Assembly: GCA_947456965.1 (NCBI GenBank)
Contig: CANGTU010000024.1
Span: forward strand, 1-47,856
Direction of reading: 5' to 3'
Origin: Flavobacteriales bacterium
GTDB lineage: Bacteria; Bacteroidota; Bacteroidia; Flavobacteriales_D; Sanyastnellaceae
DNA length: 47,856 nucleotides
This document shows, piece after piece, positions 1 to 9,496 of this stretch. The stretch's first letter is position 1; each line of letters starts with the position of its first letter. The notes beneath the pieces were generated by a model, which searched no databases, had not been told where the DNA came from, and worked only from the letters and a program-made list of their open reading frames with translations. A program made the translations under genes and the position numbers.

Positions 1-212
1 ATGAGACCGCTTCGCTGACCCGCCTCACTATAACGGTAAAAGTCAAGTACACCAATACACTGGAACCTCAGCTCAGCTTTGAGAAGTCCTTCACCAAGTT
101 TGCTGACTTTCCCGCCTCAGCCGACCTGTTCACGGTTGAGGAAGAGCTTTGGCGCAGCATCAACGATCAGCTGATTCAGGAGATCTTCAACAACAGCGTA
201 GCTAATTGGTAA
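1..212 (+). CDS. lptE: LptE family lipopolysaccharide-assembly lipoprotein, C-terminal fragment
   Basis: Only the last 69 codons are present; the reading frame is open from base 3 and stops with TAA at 210-212. The visible protein has a beta-strand stretch (LTITVKVKYTNTLEPQLSFE) followed by a helical end with ELWRSINDQLIQEIFNNSVANW-type residues, which matches the C-terminus of Bacteroidota LptE proteins. LptE is an outer-membrane lipoprotein that plugs LptD and helps place LPS in the outer leaflet. The position directly before a TPR-like gene and secG supports the call, because this order is common in the phylum. The lipobox end lies outside the window, so it cannot be checked. The stop codon overlaps the next ATG (TAATG). 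Confidence 0.8.
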   Translation, partial: ETASLTRLTITVKVKYTNTLEPQLSFEKSFTKFADFPASADLFTVEEELWRSINDQLIQEIFNNSVANW

Positions 213-1441
213 TGAATAAAGCCAGGATATATGAAGCCATAGAGAATCCCGCTCTGCTCACCGACTTATCGGTAGGCGAGCTGGAAGCCCTTCGCGACGC
301 CTATCCCTGGTTTTCAGCTGCTCAGGTCTTGCTGGCCAAGGCCTATCAGGTGAAGGATGATCACCGGTTCACCGATCAATTGAGGCATGCTGCGCTCTAT
401 TGCGGCGACCGTCGCTCACTCCGGGATTTCATTGCTCTGGAGACTTACGGTCTGGGACAAGCTGCACCTACGGCGATAACCGCACTGGTAGCGGAAGCGC
501 CTGCGGAAGCGCCTGCGGAAGCAGAAGTGCGCCCTGGATCACAGGATGAATCCTTCGGGCAGGAGGATCAGGCGCGTGCCGGCGAGTTGGCCCACACCAT
601 TCTCGACGATGAAACAGCTCGAGTTGAGCTAACCGCAGAAACGGCGGTCGCGTTGCCCCATGTGCCTATGCGGACCTATGTCCCCGAGGAGGAGCAGGAG
701 GAGCAGGAGGAGAAGGAGCAGAAGGAGCAGAAGGAGAAGGAGGAGCAGGAGGAGCAGCCGGCGGCAGGTACAGCAGTCTCGCCAGCGATCACCCCCGATA
801 CTGGCACTGCCGAAGCAGAAGCCGATCCGGGGCCGCGCATGGTCGATGTGCGGGCCATGGACGAACTCGACAAGGCCATCCTTGCAGAAGCCATTTCCGC
901 TTCCATTGGACTGGAAGCCTCAGAAGAAGGTTTGGGGCTGGCTGAATCAGAGCCCTTAGCAGAACAGACCGTGGCTGATAAAAAAGCCCCGATCTCCACC
1001 CTTGCACCCCCGGAATCCCAGGATCCCTTTGCCGCCTGGCTCAACCGCCGATCGAGGGAGATCAGGTATTCCGAGCAAACCGAGGAGCAGGACAGTCCTG
1101 TCGCCTCAAGGAACGATCCCTCCGTTTCATTTGCCAATCCTCCGGTACTTCGTCCCGAACCCCTGAAGGATCATCAATCCTCTCTGATTGACCGGTTCAT
1201 CAGGATGGAGCCGAAGATCACGCCCGGCAAATCGGCCGACTATGACACCGGCAATCTGGCCCGTGAAAGTCTGGAAGAAGACTTCGGTCTTGTCACCGAA
1301 ACCATGGCCATTCTGTTTGCCCGGCAGGGCAAGCTCGACCGGGCCAGGAAGGTTTATCGCAGACTGATTGAGCTTCATCCGGAAAAAAGCGTTTACTTTG
1401 CCGCCCAATTGAAAAATCTGAACGCCAACAAAAAAGGATAG
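212..1441 (+). CDS. Conserved low-complexity protein with C-terminal TPR-like end, between lptE and secG
   Basis: This 409-residue protein is not an enzyme I recognise. The ATG at 212 overlaps the lptE stop and is preferred over the in-frame TTG at 206. Residues 1-95 are helical and resemble the N-terminus of a family found at this locus in many Bacteroidota. The middle is low complexity: an Ala/Glu/Pro stretch from a 12-bp tandem repeat (AEAPAEAPAEAE), then a run of Glu, Gln and Lys. The last ~50 residues (LVTETMAILFARQGKLDRA, then KVYRRLIELHPEKSVYFAAQ) look like a tetratricopeptide unit. No signal peptide is visible, so it is probably cytoplasmic. It is 2 bp from secG and is likely cotranscribed with it. 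The role is unknown; a protein-protein interaction role is an inference. Confidence 0.75.
   Translation: MNKARIYEAIENPALLTDLSVGELEALRDAYPWFSAAQVLLAKAYQVKDDHRFTDQLRHAALYCGDRRSLRDFIALETYGLGQAAPTAITALVAEAPAEAPAEAEVRPGSQDESFGQEDQARAGELAHTILDDETARVELTAETAVALPHVPMRTYVPEEEQEEQEEKEQKEQKEKEEQEEQPAAGTAVSPAITPDTGTAEAEADPGPRMVDVRAMDELDKAILAEAISASIGLEASEEGLGLAESEPLAEQTVADKKAPISTLAPPESQDPFAAWLNRRSREIRYSEQTEEQDSPVASRNDPSVSFANPPVLRPEPLKDHQSSLIDRFIRMEPKITPGKSADYDTGNLARESLEEDFGLVTETMAILFARQGKLDRARKVYRRLIELHPEKSVYFAAQLKNLNANKKG
491..525 (+). repeat. 12-bp tandem repeat, about three copies
   Basis: The unit GCGGAAGCGCCT occurs twice exactly (491-502 and 503-514) and then once with changes. It is in frame and encodes Ala-Glu-Ala-Pro repeats in the low-complexity middle of the TPR-like protein. 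Confidence 0.85.
686..757 (+). repeat. Purine-rich trinucleotide-like tract (GAG/CAG/AAG)
   Basis: About 70 bases are built almost only from GAG, CAG and AAG codons, giving a nearly pure-purine strand with scattered C. It encodes a Glu/Gln/Lys run of about 24 residues. Length variation by slippage would change the protein by whole residues without breaking the frame. Confidence 0.85.
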
Positions 1442-1443
1442 CC

Positions 1444-1779
1444 ATGGCCACATTTATCGTCATCCTCATCGTCATCATCGCCATACTCCTTGGCCTGATT
1501 GTATTGGTACAGAACCCGAAGGGCGGTGGACTGGCCGTTGGTTTTTCCGGCACTTCCCAGATTGGAGGTGTGCAGCGCACCACTGACTTTCTGGAGAAGG
1601 CCACGTGGTATCTTGGAGTAGCCATGATGGCCTTGTGTCTGGTATCTGCCGCCTGGTATGCTCAGGGGGATGAGGCGGGTGGAGATGATCGCCAGATCGA
1701 GCAGGCCGTTCCAGCTGAAAGCAATGCCGGAAGCGGCGAAGAAGAAGCCGCTCCGGCTGGTGAGGAGTCCAGGCCCTGA
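1444..1779 (+). CDS. secG: Preprotein translocase subunit SecG
   Basis: SecG is the small membrane subunit of the SecYEG channel and assists protein export through the inner membrane. The 111-residue product has two hydrophobic segments, at about residues 2-22 (FIVILIVIIAILLGLIVLVQ) and 55-72 (YLGVAMMALCLVSAAWY). Between them lies the family signature NPKGGGLAVGFSG, followed by a TTDFLEKATW stretch. A soluble acidic Ala/Glu/Gly-rich tail of about 35 residues follows, common in Bacteroidota SecG. It starts 2 bp after the upstream gene, so the two are probably one transcript, ending at the strong terminator at 1801-1842. Confidence 0.93.
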   Translation: MATFIVILIVIIAILLGLIVLVQNPKGGGLAVGFSGTSQIGGVQRTTDFLEKATWYLGVAMMALCLVSAAWYAQGDEAGGDDRQIEQAVPAESNAGSGEEEAAPAGEESRP

Positions 1780-1800
1780 GACCTATAGAGAACAGAAATC

Positions 1801-1842
1801 AAAAAATGTCAGTGTGACACCCATCGCACTGACATTTTTTTT
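1801..1842 (+). terminator. Strong intrinsic terminator after secG
   Basis: AAAAAATGTCAGTG (1801-1814) pairs perfectly with CACTGACATTTTTT (1827-1840). Pairing can continue inward (one T-G wobble, then G-C and A-T), leaving a six-base loop CACCCA at 1818-1823. It ends in eight T residues. It separates the secG transcript from groES-groEL and, being flanked by A and T tracts, could act on both strands. Confidence 0.88.
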
Positions 1843-1943
1843 ATCCATTTCTGACAAAACGAACTATTTGCCCGGTTGGCATAATCCCTGACAAGCGGCG
1901 GACACAACCAAACAATGTTTAACCATTAAAATCAAATCAAGCC

Positions 1944-2219
1944 ATGTCAGTTCATGTAAAGCCTATCGCCGATCGTGTTCTGGTTGAGCCGTCACCGGCA
2001 GAAACAACCACAGCAAGCGGAATTATTATTCCCGACACTGCGAAGGAGAAGCCTCAGCGCGGCACCGTGGTCGCAGTCGGCAATGGAAAGAAGGATGAGC
2101 CCATGACCGTTAAGGCGGGAGATGCCATCCTTTACGGAAAATATGCCGGAACCGAGATTACCATTGACGGCAAGGAGTACCTGATCATGAGGGAATCCGA
2201 CATTTTCGCCATTATCTGA
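1944..2219 (+). CDS. groES: Co-chaperonin GroES
   Basis: GroES caps the GroEL barrel during ATP-driven folding of cytoplasmic proteins. The 91-residue length is normal. Seen motifs are [13 protein letters not shown] at the N-terminus, the mobile-loop segment [19 protein letters not shown], the core AVGNGKK, and the ending [13 protein letters not shown]. The gene is followed 33 bp later by groEL, the usual operon. I found no CIRCE element (TTAGCACTC-N9-GAGTGCTAA) in the 100-bp leader, so HrcA control is not supported here. Confidence 0.97.
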   Translation: MSVHVKPIADRVLVEPSPAETTTASGIIIPDTAKEKPQRGTVVAVGNGKKDEPMTVKAGDAILYGKYAGTEITIDGKEYLIMRESDIFAII

Positions 2220-2237
2220 AACCCGTTGAACCTGTAA

Positions 2238-3881
<1,644 letters not shown>

Positions 3882-3903
3882 GCCGACTCTTAAAGGATAA
3901 ATC

Positions 3904-3935
3904 AAAAGGGGCTCTTCGCGGAGCCCCTTTTTATT
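3904..3935 (+). terminator. Intrinsic terminator after groEL
   Basis: AAAAGGGGCTC (3904-3914) and GAGCCCCTTTT (3921-3931) form an 11-bp perfect stem around a TTCGCG loop, followed by further T residues. The A run on the left arm means it may also terminate the convergent tetR-like transcript from the other strand. Confidence 0.9.
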
Positions 3936-3957
3936 TCATTCGTTTGAGGAATCAGAA

Positions 3958-4524
3958 CTACCGGCGGATTGCTGCATATCCCATGGAAGCCAGTTCAGCC
4001 AATTCCTTTCCTGAGAGTTTCTTTCCTTCGCGAAGTTCCATGGTTACCGTGCTGGACACCATGCCGGCAAACAAGGCGCTGAGCGCACCTGCCTTAAGCT
4101 TACGGAGCTTACCCACCTTCACACCCTCCCGAAAAACATCCAGCACCGGCTGCGAGAAAAAGCCCGGGTCATGGCCTTTACCCGACACAAAAGGAGAGCT
4201 TTCAAATTGACGGATGAATGAGAACTCCAGCGCGTGGCGTGAGTACCAGGAATGAAGGTTGAGCCACATCGTTTCGAAGCGCTTGGAGTTGGACAACTTT
4301 TCATCCACACCCTGCAGAACAGCGGCTGAAACCTGCTCGGCGCACGCCGCATATAGCGCCCGGATAAGCGCATCCTTGCTTTCGAAGTGGTGATAGATGG
4401 TACCTACAGCTACACCTGACCGGGAGGCCAGTTCAGACATGGGCGAATTGTGAAACCCTCCTTCGGAAATCATTCTGAGGGCTGTCTGGAGGATCTTATC
4501 TCTCCGGGATACTTGTTTTTTCAT
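3958..4524 (-). CDS. TetR/AcrR family transcriptional regulator
   Basis: This 188-residue protein has an N-terminal helix-turn-helix of the TetR type: RRDKILQTALRMISEGGF, then SMSELASRSGVAVGTIYHHF, where the recognition helix ends in the family hallmark GTIYHHFESKDAL. The C-terminal two thirds is helical and ligand-binding in this family; the ligand cannot be predicted. I chose the ATG at 4524 over a GTG at 4530. It converges on groEL and is divergent from the GatB/YqeY gene, separated by about 100 bp. A 16-bp palindrome lies directly upstream of its start, suggesting autoregulation. Confidence 0.92.
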   Translation of the reverse strand: MKKQVSRRDKILQTALRMISEGGFHNSPMSELASRSGVAVGTIYHHFESKDALIRALYAACAEQVSAAVLQGVDEKLSNSKRFETMWLNLHSWYSRHALEFSFIRQFESSPFVSGKGHDPGFFSQPVLDVFREGVKVGKLRKLKAGALSALFAGMVSSTVTMELREGKKLSGKELAELASMGYAAIRR

Positions 4525-4529
4525 AGACA

Positions 4530-4545
4530 CCGAATAACCGTTCGG
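4530..4545. promoter_or_regulatory. Palindrome upstream of tetR-like gene, candidate operator
   Basis: CCGAA-N6-TTCGG forms a 16-bp inverted repeat that begins 6 bp before the regulator's ATG (minus strand). Size and position fit a TetR-family autoregulatory operator. A -7-like box, read TACATTAG on the minus strand (4548-4555), is next to it. Binding is inferred. Confidence 0.45.
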
Positions 4546-4625
4546 GGCTAATGTACTCCAAATCCGAGCAAAAGCATCCGTCCGACAACACCTCGATGAT
4601 GTAAACTTGCAGAAATAATTTTGCT

Positions 4626-5081
4626 ATGACGCTGACCGAACAAATCAACCAGGATATCAAAGACGCCATGAAAAGTGGCGATAAGGATCGCCTGATGGCA
4701 CTCCGCGATATCAAGAGCAAGCTTCTTCTCGAGGCCACCCGTGAAGGCAGTGATGGGTCCGTAGATGATGCGCGGGCCATGGCCATTCTGAACAAGCTCT
4801 TTAAGCAACGCCAGGAGTCCATCACCATTTATCGCGAACAGGGGCGGGCCGATCTGCTCGAGGAGGAAGAAAAACAAGCCGCAGTGATCCGGTCCTATCT
4901 GCCGGCCCAACTTGAAGGAGAAGCATTGCGCGATGCCCTGAGGGCGGTCATCTCGGAGGTAGGCGCCACTTCGCCGGCCGACCTGGGCAAGGTCATGAGT
5001 GCTGCAACCAAGGCCCTTGCCGGCAAGGCTGATGGCAAGGCCATATCAGAACAGGTCAGGGCCTTGCTTGCTGGACAATGA
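4626..5081 (+). CDS. GatB/YqeY domain-containing protein
   Basis: The 151-residue product is a free-standing YqeY-type protein, related to the C-terminal tail domain of the GatB amidotransferase subunit. Typical features are the N-terminal helix with DIKDAMKSGDKDRLMALRDI, the conserved ARAMAILNKLFKQRQESI, the YREQGRADLLEEEE block, then SYLPAQL, and a C-terminal helical tail with DLGKVMSAATKALAGKADGK. The family may bind tRNA or assist amidotransferase-like complexes, but its physiological role is unsettled. It overlaps the next gene by ATGA, so the two are likely cotranslated. Confidence 0.9.
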   Translation: MTLTEQINQDIKDAMKSGDKDRLMALRDIKSKLLLEATREGSDGSVDDARAMAILNKLFKQRQESITIYREQGRADLLEEEEKQAAVIRSYLPAQLEGEALRDALRAVISEVGATSPADLGKVMSAATKALAGKADGKAISEQVRALLAGQ

Positions 5082-5509
5082 GTGCCACTCCTGTCGTCAT
5101 CGGTCGTCGGGAATATGTTGACATCCCGGAACTCGGGGCATACGGCATCGAGGCCAAGGTTGATACCGGTGCATTTCGGACCGCCTTGCACTGTGAGCGC
5201 TGCGATGAAGTCGATCTCGCTGGATGTCGTGTGCTCGAAGCCGTGTTCAATCTGGATGGAAAAGGTGATCAAACCTTTCACTTCAGCCAGTACCAGTTAC
5301 GTACGATCAAGAATTCATTCGGACAAACCGAGCGACGCTATTGCGTTCGGCTTGTGGTGCGCATTGGCCGGAAGAATATACGTTCCGATATCTCCCTCTC
5401 CAATCGCTCGGGGATGAGGTATCCCGTGCTGATTGGCCGGAAAACCATTGGACATAAGTTTGTGGTGGATGTATCGCGTGTTCACACTTTGCGACGAAGG
5501 ACTCGCTGA
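5078..5509 (+). CDS. RimB-like retropepsin-fold protein (ATP-dependent zinc protease family)
   Basis: This 143-residue protein belongs to the family annotated as ATP-dependent zinc protease (PF05618-like), which includes RimB. It has the retropepsin hallmark VDTGAFRTALHC near residue 28, with Asp-Thr-Gly-Ala as in aspartyl proteases. Further on it has RLVVRIGRKNIRSDISLSNR and SGMRYPVLIGRKTIG, usual for the family. In Pseudomonas, RimB acts with RimA to tune RimK, the ligase that adds glutamates to ribosomal protein S6. Here rimK is the very next gene, on the opposite strand with no gap. That makes a RimB-type role likely, though proteolysis itself is not proven by sequence. The start overlaps the previous stop (ATGA). 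Confidence 0.82.
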   Translation: MSATPVVIGRREYVDIPELGAYGIEAKVDTGAFRTALHCERCDEVDLAGCRVLEAVFNLDGKGDQTFHFSQYQLRTIKNSFGQTERRYCVRLVVRIGRKNIRSDISLSNRSGMRYPVLIGRKTIGHKFVVDVSRVHTLRRRTR

Positions 5510-6382
5510 TCACACGTTCTTTTCCACGTAGCGGATGACCTGCGCTGCGATATCCCGGCCTGTGGCCCGTTCGATGCCCTCCAGTCCCGGGGATGAGTTG
5601 ACCTCGATGATCAGTGGCCCTCGGGCGCTGCGCAACATATCCACGCCCGCAATTCCCAGCTTAAGCGCATTTGCTGCCTTGACGGCCGCGATCTCCTCCT
5701 CCTGAGTCAGTTCGATAACCTCAGCCGTTCCACCGCGATGCAGATTACTCCTGAACTCACCTTCCTTGGCCTGACGCTTCATGGCACCTACTACGTGGCC
5801 ATCCACCACAAATGCGCGGATATCAGCGCCTTTCGCCTCGCGGATAAATTCCTGAACGATCACCCGGGCTTTTACGCCGTTAAAGGCCTCGATGACCGAG
5901 CGTGCGGCATTATCGTTTTCTGCCAGTACCACACCCAGTCCCTGTGTACCTTCAAGCAGCTTGATAACCACCGGTGCACCGCCTATTTCATTGAGGATCC
6001 TCTCCACATCACGGGAATAGTTGGTAAAGACAGTCTTGGGCAGCCCCAGACCGGCGCGGGAGAGAATCTGCATCGAGCGCAGCTTATCCCGTGAGCGCAC
6101 TAAGGCCTGTGACTCAACGGCGGTGAACACACCCATCATTTCGAATTGCCGGACGACAGCGGTGCCGTAGAATGTGACCGATGCCCCGATACGTGGGACC
6201 ACCGCATCGATACCCGTTAGTTCTTCACCGCGGTATATCACTTTGGGGTTTTTCTTTTCGATGACCAGGTTGCACTTCAGGTGATCCACTACCTGAACGT
6301 GATGGCCTCGCTGCTGGCCGGCTTCCACCAGCCGCCGGGTGCTGTATAGCTTATTATCCCTGGAAAGAATTGCGATATTCAT
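5510..6382 (-). CDS. rimK: RimK family ATP-grasp ligase (S6 modification)
   Basis: RimK adds C-terminal glutamates to ribosomal protein S6 and can make poly-glutamate, using ATP. The 290-residue length fits. I place the start at the internal ATG (6382), giving [18 protein letters not shown], the family's usual N-terminus. The ATP-grasp fold shows [18 protein letters not shown], then [19 protein letters not shown], and the metal-binding end [18 protein letters not shown]. It converges on the RimB-like gene; the two TGA stops abut at 5509/5510. It lies 79 bp beyond the last gene of the polysaccharide run, so readthrough from that operon is possible. Confidence 0.93.
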   Translation of the reverse strand: MNIAILSRDNKLYSTRRLVEAGQQRGHHVQVVDHLKCNLVIEKKNPKVIYRGEELTGIDAVVPRIGASVTFYGTAVVRQFEMMGVFTAVESQALVRSRDKLRSMQILSRAGLGLPKTVFTNYSRDVERILNEIGGAPVVIKLLEGTQGLGVVLAENDNAARSVIEAFNGVKARVIVQEFIREAKGADIRAFVVDGHVVGAMKRQAKEGEFRSNLHRGGTAEVIELTQEEEIAAVKAANALKLGIAGVDMLRSARGPLIIEVNSSPGLEGIERATGRDIAAQVIRYVEKNV

Positions 6383-6461
6383 GGCATTCCGCGTATCGGG
6401 CTGGAAATTACTCAAGTGGTATGCCCCATAGGTTATGAGCGGCAGAATATTTCATGCCATT

Positions 6462-7637
6462 TTATATGTCCTCCTGTCCACCGCCGTGAAGCGCGAAGAG
6501 CCGTTGGCTTGCTGCCAGAGCTGCGGGGTTCAGCGCGTGGCCTGATCCATAGGAGAAAGCACCTGCGCATAAGGCGGCATACGCCGTCCCATTCAGCGAA
6601 GCGGCCTGCCGAAGAACGGCAGTGAATGCGGATGTATCCAATGGCAGACTCCAGCCCGCGGAGGCATCATACAGGTTCTTCCAGGGAGTGCGGTCACTGA
6701 TAATCACCGGCACGCCGTGCAGCAGAGCTTCAATAATGGCATGGCCATAATTCTCGCCCCAGGTTGCGAGGTAAAAAAAATGAGCTTCCGAAAGCACGCC
6801 GGAAATAAGAGCAGGTTCCAGTTCGCCGTGAAAAGAAATATGCGCGCCAGCCACCTGTCGGGCCATTTCCTCGCATGACTGGAGGTATGCCACATTCTGC
6901 CTGGTTCCGTAGATATCGAGCGTTACACCTTTCCCGAGCCCCGCATCACGAAGAAAACGAATCCCTTCCAGGATACCTTTCTCTGGAGACACCCGGGCTA
7001 TGCACACCAGCCGAAGCTCACCTTCCGGTTTGGGTGGATGGCTGATCGGCTGTGCAGGGATATGCGGAAGATTAGGTGCCACGCTCACCTGCACCGTTCC
7101 GAACGCCGATTGGATTTCGTGCCCTTCTGCCTCATTGGTTGCATGCCAGCGAATACCCCGGAACCCGAAATGATTTGTCCGAGAGGCGATGAAAAGGAAG
7201 ACTTTCTTCTTCCATGACTTCACGGACAGCGCTCCGGGCTTCAACATTCCCCTGGGAGCCAGAATGACCTTTTGTGACCATCCCCTGTCGCGCAAGACCT
7301 GAAGCGGCATCAGTGTAAAACGCGGAGAAAACAACGAGTTCAGATAAAACCAATCATACTCACGATCCTGAAGGAGCATTCGGATCCGGCCGGGTTGCAT
7401 GTGTTGCTCTGACAGATACATCACCCGTGTGCGCTGGTTCCATGGTATCCAAACTCCTTCCTGAATATCCGGGTACGGCACGTCTGAGTGCAGATCGGTA
7501 GAGCGGGTGACAATATCAAACTCTGCGTCCACGAGCTCAACCAGGTTGGCCAGTGACCGAATGGGACCGCCTCCCCGGAAGCCCGGGAGAAACCAGTCTG
7601 AAAACACCAGTATTCTCGGGACGCGAAATTCCATCAT
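6462..7637 (-). CDS. GT4-like glycosyltransferase
   Basis: The 391-residue product has the GT-B layout. The N-terminal half starts with RILVFSDWFLPGFRGGGPIR, an acceptor-side glycine-rich loop. The C-terminal half has LRLVCIARVSPEKGILEGI, the usual nucleotide-sugar domain start, and FYLATWGENYGHAIIEALLH, which carries the E-x7-E motif of GT4 enzymes. I chose the ATG at 7637, which overlaps the asnB stop (ATGA); the longer frame would run far into asnB. It is the last gene of the cluster. It likely adds one sugar of the repeat unit at the cytoplasmic face of the membrane; donor and linkage cannot be told. Confidence 0.85.
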   Translation of the reverse strand: MMEFRVPRILVFSDWFLPGFRGGGPIRSLANLVELVDAEFDIVTRSTDLHSDVPYPDIQEGVWIPWNQRTRVMYLSEQHMQPGRIRMLLQDREYDWFYLNSLFSPRFTLMPLQVLRDRGWSQKVILAPRGMLKPGALSVKSWKKKVFLFIASRTNHFGFRGIRWHATNEAEGHEIQSAFGTVQVSVAPNLPHIPAQPISHPPKPEGELRLVCIARVSPEKGILEGIRFLRDAGLGKGVTLDIYGTRQNVAYLQSCEEMARQVAGAHISFHGELEPALISGVLSEAHFFYLATWGENYGHAIIEALLHGVPVIISDRTPWKNLYDASAGWSLPLDTSAFTAVLRQAASLNGTAYAALCAGAFSYGSGHALNPAALAASQRLFALHGGGQEDI

Positions 7638-9496
7638 ACGATTCGGTGGATTCGTGTCCAATGTCCGAGCACCACCAGCGGCCACAGACGCGACCAGGTC
7701 ATGGACGGATGTCCGCGCAGAAAATCCTGCCAGGCCGCCATGACCGCACCCTCGCGGAAATAGGGCAGGCGGCCCAGGTACTGCAAATTTTCCTCACAAT
7801 CAGCACGCATTTCATTCCTCATCCACAATGCCCATGGAAAGGTGAATCCCATCTTTGGGCGATCGATAATCTCGCGTGGTATCCATTGGCCAACCGCATC
7901 GGTGAGCAGCTTCTTGGGTGAGTGCGGATACTTCATAGCGTCCGGTACACCCAGTACAAACTCTACCAGACGATGATCGAGGAAAGGCACCCTTACCTCC
8001 AGAGCGTGAGCCATACTCATCTGATCTGCATCGCGCAGGAGGACGTTTTGCATATACCCTTTCATTTCCGCAACGGAAACTTTGGACAGCAGTGGGAGCG
8101 GCGATGCCTCAACACTGGCGGCTATCTGCGCGAGCATATCGGGTGATGCAGGAAATGCGCTCAGCAATTCACGGATGCGGTTATCCAGGAGCACCCTTCT
8201 GGACAGCGGATAGGAATGGATAAAATCAAAAGACTCTGCCTGAAGGAGAGCATTGATCTTCTCAGAAGCTACAGAAGGCTTCACGGCCAGCAGTGCTTTA
8301 CCGGCAAGAGCCCGGAGCGCGGTTGGAGTGTGACCGATCCATCGCTGTGACTCCAGCCTCTTCATCTGCTTGAAGACCGGATACCCTGCAAAGAGCTCAT
8401 CACCGCCGAGGCCCGAAAGGGCCATCTTTACCCCTTCTCTGCGCGTAACACGTGAAACCACGAATGTATTGGGGCCATCACCGCTCGGATGGTCCATCGC
8501 TTCGAGGGCGGCCGGGAGGTCATGGAGGAAATCTGCAGCCCTTAGCGGGATAGGGTGGTGGCGTGTATTGAACCGGGCGGCGATGAGTGAAGAGTAGGAG
8601 CTCTCATCCCATTCCTTCTCGTCAAACGTCACCGAAAACGTATCCACCGGATTTGAAGAAACGCCGGCCATCAGGCCCACGATGATACTGGAATCGATAC
8701 CCCCTGAAAGAAACGCTCCGAAGGGAACATCAGCGCGCATGCGCAGTTCAACGGCTGAATGAAGCAGGTCTGATATGCGTGAATGCACTTTCGGCAGTTC
8801 GGCAGGCACATCCGTACATGCGCGGTCTGCCATATCCCAATAGCGAATGATCCTTCGGTGGGCTGCATCGAACTCCATGAGGTGACCAGCGGGTAACATG
8901 GAGACTTGTCGAAGGATCGTGCGCGGTGCATGCACTGTCTGGTATCGCAGATAATCCGTGAGGCCATCCGCATCCAGTTCACGGCTCACACAACCTGTAG
9001 CGAGCAAGGAACGCACCTCAGAAGCAAAGAGCATAGAACCATCCACCTCTGCGGTGTAAAGAGGTTTTATACCGAGCCGGTCGCGAACGAGAAATCCCTT
9101 GCCTGCTTTGGCGTCCCAGAGCACGAATGCAAACATCCCGATAAACCGATGGATGCACTCGATACCCCATTGACGGTATGCTGCGATAATCACCTCCGTG
9201 TCCGTTCCCGTAGCGAAGCGGTAGTGAGGCGCCAGCTCATTGCGCAATTCGACGTAATTATAAACTTCGCCATTGAATGCCAGCACCAGCGTTCTGTCTT
9301 CGCTGAAAAAAGGTTGTCTGCCTGCATCAGACGTATCCAGAATAGAAAGCCGGCGATGACCGATAGCGATGCCCGGTGCCGCCCAGCACCCTTCAGAATC
9401 GGGGCCTCGGTGGGCCATAGCTGCGTTCATCAACCCCACGAGGCGGGTGCTTTCCAGCTCGCTGGCATGGCCGATGATTCCGTTTATACCACACAT
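7634..9496 (-). CDS. asnB: Asparagine synthase (glutamine-hydrolysing), polysaccharide-cluster type
   Basis: The 620-residue protein starts MCGINGIIGH, with Cys2 as the glutaminase nucleophile. Other N-terminal amidohydrolase motifs are MAHRGPDSEG, IGHRRLSILD and LAFNGEVYNY. The synthetase domain has the pyrophosphate loop FLSGGIDSSIIVGL near residue 262 and ALSGLGGDELFAGYP. The family makes Asn from Asp, Gln and ATP. Paralogues inside glycan clusters are thought to amidate sugar carboxyl groups. Because the cluster also encodes a uronic-acid-type diamino-sugar trio, amidation of a uronate is a reasonable inference, but plain Asn synthesis cannot be excluded. Its ATG overlaps the epimerase stop by one base. 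Confidence 0.93.
   Translation of the reverse strand: MCGINGIIGHASELESTRLVGLMNAAMAHRGPDSEGCWAAPGIAIGHRRLSILDTSDAGRQPFFSEDRTLVLAFNGEVYNYVELRNELAPHYRFATGTDTEVIIAAYRQWGIECIHRFIGMFAFVLWDAKAGKGFLVRDRLGIKPLYTAEVDGSMLFASEVRSLLATGCVSRELDADGLTDYLRYQTVHAPRTILRQVSMLPAGHLMEFDAAHRRIIRYWDMADRACTDVPAELPKVHSRISDLLHSAVELRMRADVPFGAFLSGGIDSSIIVGLMAGVSSNPVDTFSVTFDEKEWDESSYSSLIAARFNTRHHPIPLRAADFLHDLPAALEAMDHPSGDGPNTFVVSRVTRREGVKMALSGLGGDELFAGYPVFKQMKRLESQRWIGHTPTALRALAGKALLAVKPSVASEKINALLQAESFDFIHSYPLSRRVLLDNRIRELLSAFPASPDMLAQIAASVEASPLPLLSKVSVAEMKGYMQNVLLRDADQMSMAHALEVRVPFLDHRLVEFVLGVPDAMKYPHSPKKLLTDAVGQWIPREIIDRPKMGFTFPWALWMRNEMRADCEENLQYLGRLPYFREGAVMAAWQDFLRGHPSMTWSRLWPLVVLGHWTRIHRIV

Noticed and set aside
676-1137. 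Minus-strand ORF of 153 codons, Ser/Cys-rich
   Set aside because: It is the antisense reading of the low-complexity tract of the TPR-like gene; the Ser/Cys run is a direct mirror of the GAG/CAG repeats.
1861-1943. Search for a CIRCE element before groES
   Set aside because: No TTAGCACTC-N9-GAGTGCTAA pattern or close variant is present.
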